Of a stretch of DNA of 40,315 nt, positions 6,216-15,164 are shown one piece after another (positions within the stretch are counted from its first letter, which is position 1; the number at the start of each line of letters is the position of its first letter). The notes under the pieces are model-generated. The model saw only the letters and a list, made by a program, of their open reading frames with translations. It made no database searches and had not been told where the DNA came from. Source of the DNA: Corallococcus terminator. GTDB taxonomy: Bacteria > Myxococcota > Myxococcia > Myxococcales > Myxococcaceae. The translations under genes and the position numbers were made by a program. The stretch spans positions 1 through 40,315 of the forward strand of contig NZ_RAVZ01000039.1 in the NCBI RefSeq assembly GCF_003611635.1, read 5' to 3'.

Positions 6216-8699
6216 ATGCCTGTGTTTCATGGAGCCTCCCGGCTCGCGCTGTGCCTGCTCACGTTCATCCTCGCCTGCGGTTCCACCGAACCTGATCCGA
6301 CGCCTGGAGAGGAGGACGAAAGCGACCAGGTGGCCGCGCTCACCCTCACGCCGAACGGGGCCACGCTCCTGGTGGGCGAATCCCTGGCGCTGGGGGCGCA
6401 GGCGTTCGACGCCACCGGCCGCGTGCTCAAGAACGTCAAGGTGACCTGGTCCTCCTACCTGCCCGAGTACGTCAAGGTGACCGACGGCCGGCTGGAAGGC
6501 GTGGCCACGGGCGGGTCGGTCATCACCGCCAGGGTCGGGTCGGTGAGCGCGACCCTGTCGGTGCTCGTGACGCCGGGCGATGCCTCCGGGCGTTCGAGCG
6601 ACGAGGTCCTGGCGTCCGCGCGTGAGGCCGGTCTCATCAACGACGAGGAACTGCTGGCCTATCGGGTGTACGCCGCGTTCAGCGACCCCCGCCTGCCCAT
6701 CCAGTACAAGGCCCGCGTCGAGCCGGGGTTCGACGCCACGTCGCTCGAAGAGTTGCGCGAGCGCTTCGACGACCTCTCCGCGCCGATGCAGCAGGCGCTC
6801 GGGATGTACCTGTTGCGCCCGGACGACCCGGGAAGCTGGCTCAACGCGCCCATGCCCGACGCCCGGCTGAGCAGCATGGCGCGACCCTCCTGCCGCCCCA
6901 GCGGCGCCCATTGGGACTACCAGTCCAAGACGTTCGCGAAGGTGAGGGTCTGGTACCAGTTCCAATACGCGGGTCAGCGCGAGCAGGCCGAGATCCTCGA
7001 CGCGGCGGTGGAGAAGGAGATCTGGCCGAAGCTGATGGCGCTGGGGCTCAAGGAGCCGCTCACCGACGAGGCCTACGGCGGCTGCAACGGGGGGAGCTCC
7101 CAGATTGACATCTACCTGGTCGCAAACATGTCCGCCCCGGGGTTGACCGTCCCGGAGGGCTTCGACAACACACAGGCAGCCACCTACATCCTGCTGTCGG
7201 GCAAACTTGCCGATGTCGACCCCAACGACCCGAAGAAGATCACGGACGCGACGAGGCTCAAGGGCGCCGCGGTGCATGAGTTGATGCACGCCATCCAGTG
7301 GTCCTACAAGACGAAGGACTGGCAGACCCGCTACGGATGGATCCGCGATGCGACCGCGAACTGGGCCATCGACCACGTGTATGGACAGACATCTCAGCTT
7401 GAGCACGAATACGCCGACTGCTTCATGAACACCCCGGCCCTGTCCCTGGAGAACCGCACCCAGGGCCACTGCACCAAGCAGGACTCGAAGGTCGAACGCG
7501 ACTACGGCGCCTACCTGTTCTTCCAATACCTGGCGAAGAAGCACAGCCCAGCCGTCGTGGTGGCGGCGCTCGAGAAGCTGACCACGGAGACCTCCAGCCT
7601 CACCGCGGTGGATTCCGTCGTGCCCGGCAAGCTGGAGAAGGTCTGGCCGGAGTTCGCGAAGGCGCTCTGGAACCAGGCGCCCATCGACACCAAGGGTGAG
7701 TCCTTCAAGGTGTGGGACAAACTCACGGAAAAGGTGAAGTTCAACTACTTCAGCGGCGATCTGGCCGGCGCGCCCGAGCACAAGGCAGAGCTCCAGGACG
7801 AACTGGAAAATCTGGCCAATCGCTACCACCACTACACGTTCAGCGACCCGAACACGCGCTCCATACTTTTCCACAACGGGTGGTTCAAGAACATCACCGA
7901 GTCGAAGGACCCGGTGAAGGTGCTCGCGCTCTGGAACGACGCGAGCGGGCAGTGGCACGAGGAGGACTGGAGCGAATACGAATACGTGGGCCTCTGCCGC
8001 GACATGAAGTCGCAGCGGGTGCAGGACCTGATCATCATCACCAGCAACGCGAAGTTCGCACCCGGCGGCGGCGGGAGCCTGAAGGCGGCGGAGAAGCCGT
8101 ACATCAAGCGCAGCAACGTGGGCTGCTGGAAGTACAAGGGCACCTCGAAGGCTGTCCTGGTGGATCCGAGCTGGTCGGGCCGGGGAAAGATCATCGACGC
8201 GAACCTGGAGTACCAGGTGCTGGGGGCCTTCGCGACTGCGAACTATGAGCATCCGCTCCTTCCGCACACGAAGCGGCTGGGGGCCTTCATGATCATGCCG
8301 CCCAGCGGCGACTTCACGCTCGACATCAGCTACGGGTTCGGAGGGTGCAACTACACGCACGGGCCCACCAAGTACTCGCTGGGGCCCTCGGGCGGGGCGA
8401 TGTTGATGAACCCCTTCAATGAATTGAAGTCACCGGATCCCGACACCCAGGCCTGGCTGTCGCACGCATCGCGCGCGTACAGATCGGCGCTCGGCGACGG
8501 ACGCATCGTGAGCGTCGCCGTCAGTGGTAGGGACTGCCATGGACCGGAGCTGGATGCGCCCGGGAACATCCTCTTCACGGACTCGGGTGAACCCACGGCC
8601 ACACCGCAGCTCGTGAAGCCGAATGGCGAGCTGTCCGGGACGATCCTCCTGGAGGGCATCACCTTCAGTTGGACGCTGCAACCGCAGCTCGAACCCTGA
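6216..8699 (+). CDS. Lipoprotein with BIG2 Ig-like domain and HEXXH putative metallopeptidase domain
   Basis: An 827-residue protein. The ATG at 6216 is chosen because GAGG lies 7 bases upstream and it opens a lipoprotein signal with lipobox ILAC (Cys at about residue 20). Residues about 38-120 resemble a bacterial Ig-like (BIG2) domain (LTLTPNGATLLVGESLALG, then GVATGGSVITARVGS). The central part contains GAAVHELMHAIQWSY: His354-Glu355-x-x-His358, a zinc-peptidase signature. Glu396 or Glu398 in the following LEHEYADCF is a possible third ligand. The C-terminal 300 residues look like beta-rich domains. I do not recognise a named peptidase family. Likely role: surface or exported protease of a predatory bacterium. 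Its 3' end overlaps the converging M1-like gene. Confidence 0.72.
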   Translation: MPVFHGASRLALCLLTFILACGSTEPDPTPGEEDESDQVAALTLTPNGATLLVGESLALGAQAFDATGRVLKNVKVTWSSYLPEYVKVTDGRLEGVATGGSVITARVGSVSATLSVLVTPGDASGRSSDEVLASAREAGLINDEELLAYRVYAAFSDPRLPIQYKARVEPGFDATSLEELRERFDDLSAPMQQALGMYLLRPDDPGSWLNAPMPDARLSSMARPSCRPSGAHWDYQSKTFAKVRVWYQFQYAGQREQAEILDAAVEKEIWPKLMALGLKEPLTDEAYGGCNGGSSQIDIYLVANMSAPGLTVPEGFDNTQAATYILLSGKLADVDPNDPKKITDATRLKGAAVHELMHAIQWSYKTKDWQTRYGWIRDATANWAIDHVYGQTSQLEHEYADCFMNTPALSLENRTQGHCTKQDSKVERDYGAYLFFQYLAKKHSPAVVVAALEKLTTETSSLTAVDSVVPGKLEKVWPEFAKALWNQAPIDTKGESFKVWDKLTEKVKFNYFSGDLAGAPEHKAELQDELENLANRYHHYTFSDPNTRSILFHNGWFKNITESKDPVKVLALWNDASGQWHEEDWSEYEYVGLCRDMKSQRVQDLIIITSNAKFAPGGGGSLKAAEKPYIKRSNVGCWKYKGTSKAVLVDPSWSGRGKIIDANLEYQVLGAFATANYEHPLLPHTKRLGAFMIMPPSGDFTLDISYGFGGCNYTHGPTKYSLGPSGGAMLMNPFNELKSPDPDTQAWLSHASRAYRSALGDGRIVSVAVSGRDCHGPELDAPGNILFTDSGEPTATPQLVKPNGELSGTILLEGITFSWTLQPQLEP

Positions 8700-10385
8700 G
8701 CCGGGTTGCTCCCGCAGGAGCCCCGCGCTCCTGCGGTTGACCAACCTGTTCCGGGGATCCACTTCTACCCGCCGGACGGTCCACGGCGGGAGCGGCACGG
8801 TGGCGCGCACCGTCGCGGACAAGGGCTCCAGCCCGTAGGAGACGGTGAAGCGCTGCCGCTGCTCCGGGGCATCCCCCTGGAGCTCCAGCTCCACCACGCA
8901 GGGATACACGGTGCCCGCGACCGTCCGCTGCGTCACGGTCAGCGTCAGCGCTTGCTCCTCCCGCCACTCCACCTGGAAGAAGGGCCAGTCCGGCTCCCCT
9001 GCCCCGTCCACCCAGGTCTCGAAGTAGCGCTGGAGACTGACGCCAGACGCCCCTTCGAGCGCGGCGCGAAGGTCCGCGATGCTCCGCGCTCCAGGTTCGG
9101 CCAGGAACACCTGGAGCGCGGCGAGCACCTGGGCCCGGCCCAGCAGGGACTCCAACTGCAAGAGGAGGATCATCGGCCCCGAGCCGTAGATGTCATTGGC
9201 GAAGGAGATGAAGGGCGGCGCCGGCACATCGCTCGGGCGCAGATGGTAGGAGGCCGTGCGGGCCAGCCGGTCCCAGTACGCGAGCGTGGAAGCCGCCTCC
9301 CCGTCCCGGTGCTCGTCCTCATAGACGTACGTGAGGTATTCGGCCACCGCCTCCTTCCAGGGATAGTCCCGGGCGCTGGCCAGCGTGGTCCGGTTGCCTG
9401 CCCACTGGTGCACCACCTCGTGCATCCACGTGTGCAGCGCCATGTTGGCGTAGACCTTCGGCAAGAGCGGCAGGTTGTCCCGCAGGACGATGTTGGCCGG
9501 ATGCTCCATCCCCAGCCACTCCGTGGGCGCCGCCGCCACGCGCAGCTCGGGGCCATACGGAAGCGGACCGAAGCGCGCCGTCATCCACCTCAAGAAATCC
9601 TCCACCACCGCCGCGTCCAGCGCGGGCCACAGCAGGCCCCCCGGAGCCTCGTAGAGGTCCACCCGGCCCACGTCCGAGTCCACCAGCCGCGTGCGCTTCC
9701 ACGCGGGATGGGAGGCCACCATGAAGGCCGAGTACGTGGGCGCCCGCGTTCCCAGCAGCTCGCAGCGGGTGTGGGTCTCATCCGGATGGGACAAGGTGCC
9801 CGGGCACAGCACCACCGCTCCGGGCGCGTGCGTCACCTCGAACGTGAAGTGCGAGAGACGGTCGGGCGCGTCGTCACAGGGGCCGAGGAAGTCGCACGAC
9901 TCCACCCAGCCCAGCAGGTACGAGAACACATCACCGTGGAGGTCGGGACGCCGGGAGAACCCCACCTGGGTGTACAGGTGCGTGGCCTCCGGGACGACGT
10001 AACGGCTGTCGATCCAAGGGGCACCTTCCAACAGCGACCGCCCGCAGACCTCCAGCGTCCCGTCCACCGTGCGCGTGCTCACCGCGGGCACGCCCTGCCA
10101 CCGCACGTCCGTCACCCCCTCCGGGGCCGGAATGGACAGACAGCCCTCCCGGGCCCCCTTCACGTCCAGCCACAGCCGGGAGGTGAGCTCGCGGGTCGTG
10201 AGATCGAACGCGAGGTCGTAGAGGTCCACCGCGTATGCCAGGGGAGGTCCATCCACGTCCTTGATGGGAGGCGGCGCGGGCGACTCGCACCCCAGCCCCA
10301 GGACGACCAGCAGCGACAGGACGCGGCGGAGCAGGGACAGGGGCACGCAACGGATACGGACCGGAGCCTCCCCACCGGTCGTCAC
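8430..10385 (-). CDS. M1-family (gluzincin) aminopeptidase-like exported protein
   Basis: The open frame gives 651 residues. Key M1 features are present: GMEHP (the GAMEN exopeptidase motif equivalent) and HEVVHQWAGN with zinc ligands His322, His326 and Glu345, exactly 18 residues after the second His, in PWKEAVAEYLTY. An N-terminal hydrophobic stretch ending LGLGC suggests a lipoprotein, with a poor lipobox. Start is uncertain: GTG at 10385 has no ribosome-binding site; GTG at 10346 gives a more normal signal length. The family-like sequence ends around VRRVEVDPRNRLV, near 8745; the last 270 bp (8430-8699) read antisense into the coding end of the neighbouring gene and look unlike protein. 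Either the stop has been lost, or a frameshift hides an end near 8665. An upstream terminator separates it from the GH3 gene. Confidence 0.75.
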   Translation of the reverse strand: MTTGGEAPVRIRCVPLSLLRRVLSLLVVLGLGCESPAPPPIKDVDGPPLAYAVDLYDLAFDLTTRELTSRLWLDVKGAREGCLSIPAPEGVTDVRWQGVPAVSTRTVDGTLEVCGRSLLEGAPWIDSRYVVPEATHLYTQVGFSRRPDLHGDVFSYLLGWVESCDFLGPCDDAPDRLSHFTFEVTHAPGAVVLCPGTLSHPDETHTRCELLGTRAPTYSAFMVASHPAWKRTRLVDSDVGRVDLYEAPGGLLWPALDAAVVEDFLRWMTARFGPLPYGPELRVAAAPTEWLGMEHPANIVLRDNLPLLPKVYANMALHTWMHEVVHQWAGNRTTLASARDYPWKEAVAEYLTYVYEDEHRDGEAASTLAYWDRLARTASYHLRPSDVPAPPFISFANDIYGSGPMILLLQLESLLGRAQVLAALQVFLAEPGARSIADLRAALEGASGVSLQRYFETWVDGAGEPDWPFFQVEWREEQALTLTVTQRTVAGTVYPCVVELELQGDAPEQRQRFTVSYGLEPLSATVRATVPLPPWTVRRVEVDPRNRLVNRRSAGLLREQPGSGFELRLQRPTEGDALQEDRPGQLAIRLHELRCGRGFTRVREEDVPGRIQLRSMAVPTTDGDAHDASVAERRSVRARCVRQPGLGVGIR

Positions 10386-10390
10386 AACGG

Positions 10391-10419
10391 AAAAGGGGCG
10401 GCCATCATCCGGCCGCCCC
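10391..10419 (-). terminator. Rho-independent terminator after the GH3 gene
   Basis: Reading the minus strand, GGGGCGGCC pairs with GGCCGCCCC (9 bp, loop of 7) and is followed by TTTT. It lies 28 bp after the stop of the GH3 gene and marks the end of the glucan locus. Confidence 0.85.
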
Positions 10420-10446
10420 TCCCCTTCAGCTCAAACCCTCACCCGG

Positions 10447-13400
10447 CTACTTCGTGAAGGTGATGGGCCCGGAAGACAGCGTGGTGTTGTTCGCGCCGTC
10501 CACCGCGCGCACGCGCCACGTGTGCGTCCCCGTGCCCAGCCCGTTCACCGTCGTCTGCTCGGTGCCCACGCCGTACACCTCGAACTCCCACAGCGAGTAG
10601 CCGTAGGCCGTCGCACGCTGCACACCGCGCATGCGCACGTAGCGGCCCACGCCCGTGAGGCCCGTCCAGTCGTCGATGCCACCGTCGCCGGTGTCCACCG
10701 TCCTCAGGGCCACCCAGTTGGTCGCCCCGTCCAGCGACGTCTCCAGGACGTAGCGCCGGCCGTACGCGGCCTCCCAGTTCAGCAGGATGCGCTTGATGCT
10801 GTAGATGGCGCCCAGGTCCACCGTGATGGAGTCGGTGTCACCCGTCGTCGCCGTGCCGACGCTCGACCAACGCGTCGTCAGGCTGCCGTCCACCGCGTCG
10901 TTCGGGCTGCCGAACTCGGACGAGGTGGCCGCCACGTTCTTGCCCCGCGCCAGGTTCGTCCCGGCAGGGGTCGCCGCGCTGCGGAGGATGGTCGGCGTGC
11001 GGTCCGCCCCATCCACGATGAGCACGTACTCCGACACGCCCGCGCCCACGTCCGTGGTCTGCTCCCAGATGAAGCGCGTGGCCGTGCCCGGCACCGCCTG
11101 GCCCGCCGACGGCGACAGCGCCGCGAAGGCCGCCGGAGGCGTCGTGTCGTTCAGCGTGAAGGTGAACGTGGGCGACTGCGTCACCCCGTTCGCCCAGTTG
11201 AACGCCTTGACGAACCAGGTGTGCGTCCCGTTCGCCAGCTTCAGGCTCTCCAGCGGAGCGGACGGCGTCTTCGTGATCGCCACCGGCGCCGGGTTGCCGT
11301 CGATGAAGACCTCGTAGCGCTGGATGCCCGTCTGCGGATCGCTGCTGGCGTTCCAGGTGAACGCCGTACGCGTGCCGGTGATGACCAGGTTGTTCGCCGG
11401 CGTCAGCAGGCTGAACGCCACCGGCGCCGTCGCATCCGTCAGGCCGAAGCCCTGGATGCCCGCGCCGTACTGGAACAGCGGGTTGCCGTAGATGGGCTCG
11501 ATGTGCTCGCCCGCGGCGATCTTGGCGCGGATCGTCGCCCGCTCCGCCGCCGTGGCACCCAGGTCGTACGGCAGATCCCAGCGCTCCAACTGGTCGTTCT
11601 CCACGTCGGTGCCAATCTGGTTCATGGCACGCGGCAGTTGCCACGGCGTCTTGCCGCGAGGCAGCACGTCGCCGAACAGCACGTCCGCCACCGCGAAGCC
11701 GCCCATGTCACCGGGGCGGTAGGCGATGAGGAACGCGTTGGAGATGGGCATCACGTTCGTCAGGACATACGGCCGCGGCATGATCATCACCGTGGTCGTG
11801 GGGATGCCCCGCGACCTGAAGCTGTTGATGACGCCGAACTGGTCGCCCCACTTCGCGTCGTGGGCCGGGCCAATCGGATCTCCAGGCAGGTACGGCTTCT
11901 CCTTGTCCCACTCCGTGCCGTGCGTGAAGTAGCTCTCACCCACCACCACGATGGCCGCATCCGGCGTCACGCCCGCGGGGGCGGCATCCTTGTAGACCGT
12001 GAGGCCCGCCGCTTCCGCGCGCGCCTTCACCGCCGTGTAGATGGTCGGGTCGCCGAACTCGTAGCCGTGGAAGTCCGAACGCCAGGTCACCATGCAGGAC
12101 ATGTCGTCCGCGCGGGGACCCGCGATGACGATCGTCCTCCCCGCCGGCAGCCGGATGGGCAGCGCGCCGTCGTTCTTGAGCAGCGTCATCGCGCCTTGCG
12201 AAGCCCGGCGGACGGCGGCCTTGCTGGTAGCGGTGTGCCACTCGGAGGTGCCCGCGGGGCCGTTCTTGTACGGGTCCTCGAAGATGCCCAGGCGGAACTT
12301 CAGGTCGAGGATGCGGCGCACCGAATCGTTGATGCGGGCGAGCGGCACCTCGTTCTCGAAGTTGGCCATCGCGGACGGCGTCGCGCCGCCCATGACATCC
12401 GAACCCGCCGTGGCGGACCGCACCCACGCGCCGGAAGGCAGCCAGTCCGAACAGATGACGCCGTCGTAGTTCAGCTTCGTGCGCAGGTAGTTGAGGATGC
12501 CCGGGTTGTCACCCGCGCCGTACCCCTCCGGCCCCAGCAGCCAGCTTCCGGCGTAGCCCGGCATGATGCCGCTGGTGCCCGCCTCGATGGCCGCGTGCCA
12601 CGGACGCATGTGGTAGTGGATCGTGGTGCCGTCGTAGGTGATGCCCGCCTCACCGCCAGCGCCCTGGCCCGGCCAGTGCTTCGTCGTCACCCAGATGGAG
12701 TTCGGGTTCACTTCCGGGCCGCCCTGGAGACCGGCGATCAGCGCGCGGGTGATGCCCGACGCCAGCTCCGCGTCCTCGCCGTTGCCTTCCTGCGTGCGAG
12801 GATAGAGGACCTTGGTGTTCACCTCCGCCAGCGGAGACAGCGTGCCCCGGCTGCCAATGGCGATCTGCTCGCGGCGCTGGATGTCACCCATCTCATAGAC
12901 GGTGTCCAGGTCGCGCGAAGCGGCGAGCGCCGGCTGCGTGGGCCAGCTCGTCTTGTAGCCGTGGATGGAGTCACCCGCGTCGATGTGCGGGATGCCCAGC
13001 CGCGTGGCTGCGGACGCCCTCTGGAACATGGGGATGTCCGTGGGGGACAGCGGCCCCATCTGGAAGCCCGCCAGCGGGTACTCCTTGGCGTCGTAGAACA
13101 TCTGCATGGCCTTCTCATGCAGCGTCATGCGGCCCATCAGGTCGCTCACGCGCACGGAGATGGGGTTGCGCCAGTTCTCGTACGGCTCGATGGTCCCGTT
13201 CTTGTTCAGGTCGCGCGAGCCATTGATGATGTTGACGCCGTCCGCCTGCGTCTCCACCGTCGGCAGGTACACGCTGAAGTTGCCGATGTCGGAGCGCGGC
13301 GTGCTGCCCGACAGCGTCGCCACCACGTACCACTTGTACGTCCAGCGATCCGGCAGGTCCTCCGTGAACGTGAAGGACGTGCCCATCTGCGACGCCACCT

Positions 13401-14949
13401 GCGTGTAGCGCTCCAACAGGCTGCCCGGCGCCATCCAGTCGTAGTCGTTGCGCGACAGGTTGACGTAGAGCCTGTAGTTGGTCGCGCCCGTGACGGGGGC
13501 CCACGTCAGGGTGGGACGGCGCGTCGTGGTCACCATCGTATTGTTCGTCGGCGTCACCAGCCGGAACGAACCCGTCACCGGCAGCGGCGCGGGCGCCACG
13601 TAGGGATCCGGGATGATGGTCGGATCGCGAGGGTCCGTGGGGCCATTGCCCGTGGAGAAGATTTCCACGTTCCAGTCCGCGCCCTGCACCGCCAGCGCGC
13701 TGACGGACTGCCCGCGCTGCTGGCTGCCATTGTAGTCCACCACCGCCAGGCGGATGTCCGTGTTGGGCTGGGTGGGTGAGAACTGGTTCTTCGACAGCGT
13801 CACCGTCGTGTTGGGCGGGAACGTGAGCTGGTAGGTGAACGGCCCAGGCGGGTTGCGCACGGACGGCGTGGTGTTGCCCTCCTCCGGCACCGGCGTGACG
13901 CTGATGGGCGCGGGCGACACGTTGATCTTCGCGTACGCCAGCTCAGGGAAGTTCAGCTTGATGGTTTGGTTGGTGGTCTGCGTCGGCGGAGGGTTGGTGC
14001 CGCCGGACTGGTAGACCTCAAAGGACCACAGCGAGTAGCCGTAGCCAGTGCCGCGCTCCGTGCCGCGCATGCGGATGTAGCGGTAGGTGCCGGAGACGGG
14101 AATCTCCCGACGGCCGATCGCGCCGTTGGTCACCGTGTTGAGGGTGACCCACGTGGTGTCGTTGTTGGAGCCGTCAATCGTATACGTCTTGCCGTAGGCG
14201 CCTTCCCAGTCCAGCACCACCTTGCCCACCACCTGGGAGGACCCCAGGTCCACGCGGATCCACTGGGGATCCACCTCGCCGACGGAGGCCCAGCGCGTCG
14301 TGCCCAGGCCGTCGAACGCGAAGCCCGGCAGCAGGTACTCGGAGTTGCCCTCCACGCTGGACGCCGTGGCCGGCTTGTTCAGCGCCAGGTCCGTGGTGAC
14401 GGGCGGAGGCGTGGTGCCCCCCGTCTCGTAGATGGCGAACTCCCAGAGGGAATAGCCGAACGCGCCCGAACGGGTGACGCCCTGCATGCGGACGTAGCGG
14501 CCGGTGGTCCCCGCCGGCAGGGACAGGTCATCCACCGCGCCGTCGCCGTTGGTCACGGTGAGCGCGTCGGTGAACGTCGTGCCGTTGGCCGACACCTGGA
14601 TCTTGTAACCCGTGGCGTAGCCCGCCTCCCAGGTCAGCACCACGCGCGAAATCGTGCGCGTCTGCCCCAGGTCCACGGTGATCCATTCATTGTTCGTGAA
14701 GGCACTGCCCCAGCGCGTGCCGCCATTGCCGTCCACCGCGTACTGACCCAGGAAGATGTCTTCCGCGGAAGAGGTGGTGGTGGGCCGGTTCAACGCCACG
14801 TTCGTCTGGGCCTGGGCCGGTGAAGCGGCCAGCACGGACACCAGCATCGCGACCGCGGCGAAGGCCTTCTTCAACCAGACACCGGGTGGTGCTTCGAGCA
14901 GAACTGGCTTCGCGCCCGTTCTTGACAACTCGGCTGAATATTCACACAT
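10447..14949 (-). CDS. Secreted multidomain GH3 beta-glucosidase/exo-glucanase with three discoidin (F5/8C) domains
   Basis: A 1500-residue enzyme. ATG at 14949 with AAGGAG 10 bases upstream; signal peptide with a long n-region, cleavage likely after AQA at residue 47 (a GTG at 14880 is the alternative start). Order: discoidin domains at about 50-178 and 190-312 (each ending GYSLWxF), a linker, an Fn3-like domain (about 440-560), GH3 catalytic modules (about 570-1175), an Ig-like repeat (1178-1266), and a second Ig-like repeat interrupted by a third discoidin domain (1328-1461). GH3 motifs: Lys757-His758 in TKHWPGQG and the nucleophile Asp835 in GVICSDWLP. GH3 enzymes release glucose from non-reducing ends of beta-glucans; discoidin domains bind polysaccharide. 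It is 215 bp from the upstream genes and may have its own promoter. It ends at a strong terminator. Confidence 0.9.
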   Translation of the reverse strand: MCEYSAELSRTGAKPVLLEAPPGVWLKKAFAAVAMLVSVLAASPAQAQTNVALNRPTTTSSAEDIFLGQYAVDGNGGTRWGSAFTNNEWITVDLGQTRTISRVVLTWEAGYATGYKIQVSANGTTFTDALTVTNGDGAVDDLSLPAGTTGRYVRMQGVTRSGAFGYSLWEFAIYETGGTTPPPVTTDLALNKPATASSVEGNSEYLLPGFAFDGLGTTRWASVGEVDPQWIRVDLGSSQVVGKVVLDWEGAYGKTYTIDGSNNDTTWVTLNTVTNGAIGRREIPVSGTYRYIRMRGTERGTGYGYSLWSFEVYQSGGTNPPPTQTTNQTIKLNFPELAYAKINVSPAPISVTPVPEEGNTTPSVRNPPGPFTYQLTFPPNTTVTLSKNQFSPTQPNTDIRLAVVDYNGSQQRGQSVSALAVQGADWNVEIFSTGNGPTDPRDPTIIPDPYVAPAPLPVTGSFRLVTPTNNTMVTTTRRPTLTWAPVTGATNYRLYVNLSRNDYDWMAPGSLLERYTQVASQMGTSFTFTEDLPDRWTYKWYVVATLSGSTPRSDIGNFSVYLPTVETQADGVNIINGSRDLNKNGTIEPYENWRNPISVRVSDLMGRMTLHEKAMQMFYDAKEYPLAGFQMGPLSPTDIPMFQRASAATRLGIPHIDAGDSIHGYKTSWPTQPALAASRDLDTVYEMGDIQRREQIAIGSRGTLSPLAEVNTKVLYPRTQEGNGEDAELASGITRALIAGLQGGPEVNPNSIWVTTKHWPGQGAGGEAGITYDGTTIHYHMRPWHAAIEAGTSGIMPGYAGSWLLGPEGYGAGDNPGILNYLRTKLNYDGVICSDWLPSGAWVRSATAGSDVMGGATPSAMANFENEVPLARINDSVRRILDLKFRLGIFEDPYKNGPAGTSEWHTATSKAAVRRASQGAMTLLKNDGALPIRLPAGRTIVIAGPRADDMSCMVTWRSDFHGYEFGDPTIYTAVKARAEAAGLTVYKDAAPAGVTPDAAIVVVGESYFTHGTEWDKEKPYLPGDPIGPAHDAKWGDQFGVINSFRSRGIPTTTVMIMPRPYVLTNVMPISNAFLIAYRPGDMGGFAVADVLFGDVLPRGKTPWQLPRAMNQIGTDVENDQLERWDLPYDLGATAAERATIRAKIAAGEHIEPIYGNPLFQYGAGIQGFGLTDATAPVAFSLLTPANNLVITGTRTAFTWNASSDPQTGIQRYEVFIDGNPAPVAITKTPSAPLESLKLANGTHTWFVKAFNWANGVTQSPTFTFTLNDTTPPAAFAALSPSAGQAVPGTATRFIWEQTTDVGAGVSEYVLIVDGADRTPTILRSAATPAGTNLARGKNVAATSSEFGSPNDAVDGSLTTRWSSVGTATTGDTDSITVDLGAIYSIKRILLNWEAAYGRRYVLETSLDGATNWVALRTVDTGDGGIDDWTGLTGVGRYVRMRGVQRATAYGYSLWEFEVYGVGTEQTTVNGLGTGTHTWRVRAVDGANNTTLSSGPITFTK

Positions 14950-15064
14950 TGGGGGACGACTCCTTGAGTAGGAACACCGTGAGGCATGCGTCTGGACGCA
15001 CGACCAGGACGCGCGTCAAACGCAGGGGGACTGCCTGGCTGGAGCAACTGCTTCCCTGCCCCGA

Positions 15065-15087
15065 CGGCGCCGGACGCGGGGGCGCCG
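15065..15087. other. GC-rich hairpin between the lipoprotein genes and the GH3 gene
   Basis: CGGCGCC (15065-15071) and GGCGCCG (15081-15087) are perfect inverted arms. Together with the hairpin at 15115 it lies in the 215-bp gap between coupled genes and the GH3 gene and may adjust mRNA levels across the junction. Confidence 0.35.
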
Positions 15088-15114
15088 GCGACGTCAAGAC
15101 AAGGCTCGGGCGTT

Positions 15115-15138
15115 CCGGCTGTCATCCTCGACAGCCGG
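15115..15138 (-). terminator. Hairpin after the last coupled lipoprotein gene (terminator-like, no U tract)
   Basis: CCGGCTGTC and GACAGCCGG are perfect 9-bp inverted arms around a 6-base loop, 26 bp downstream of the stop at 15165 on the minus strand. No T run follows, so it may be a weak terminator or an mRNA-stabilising hairpin rather than a full stop. Confidence 0.45.
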
Positions 15139-15164
15139 CCCACCCTCCTGGCACTGCGTCCTGC

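Noticed and set aside
6138-8360. Very long open frame antisense to the HEXXH lipoprotein gene
   Set aside because: High GC opens long shadow frames; this one has no family motif, is full of Arg/His/Val, and the plus-strand gene has a ribosome-binding site, lipobox and domains. The same reasoning removes long frames opposite the GH3, glycosidase-barrel, binding-protein and lamin-tail genes.
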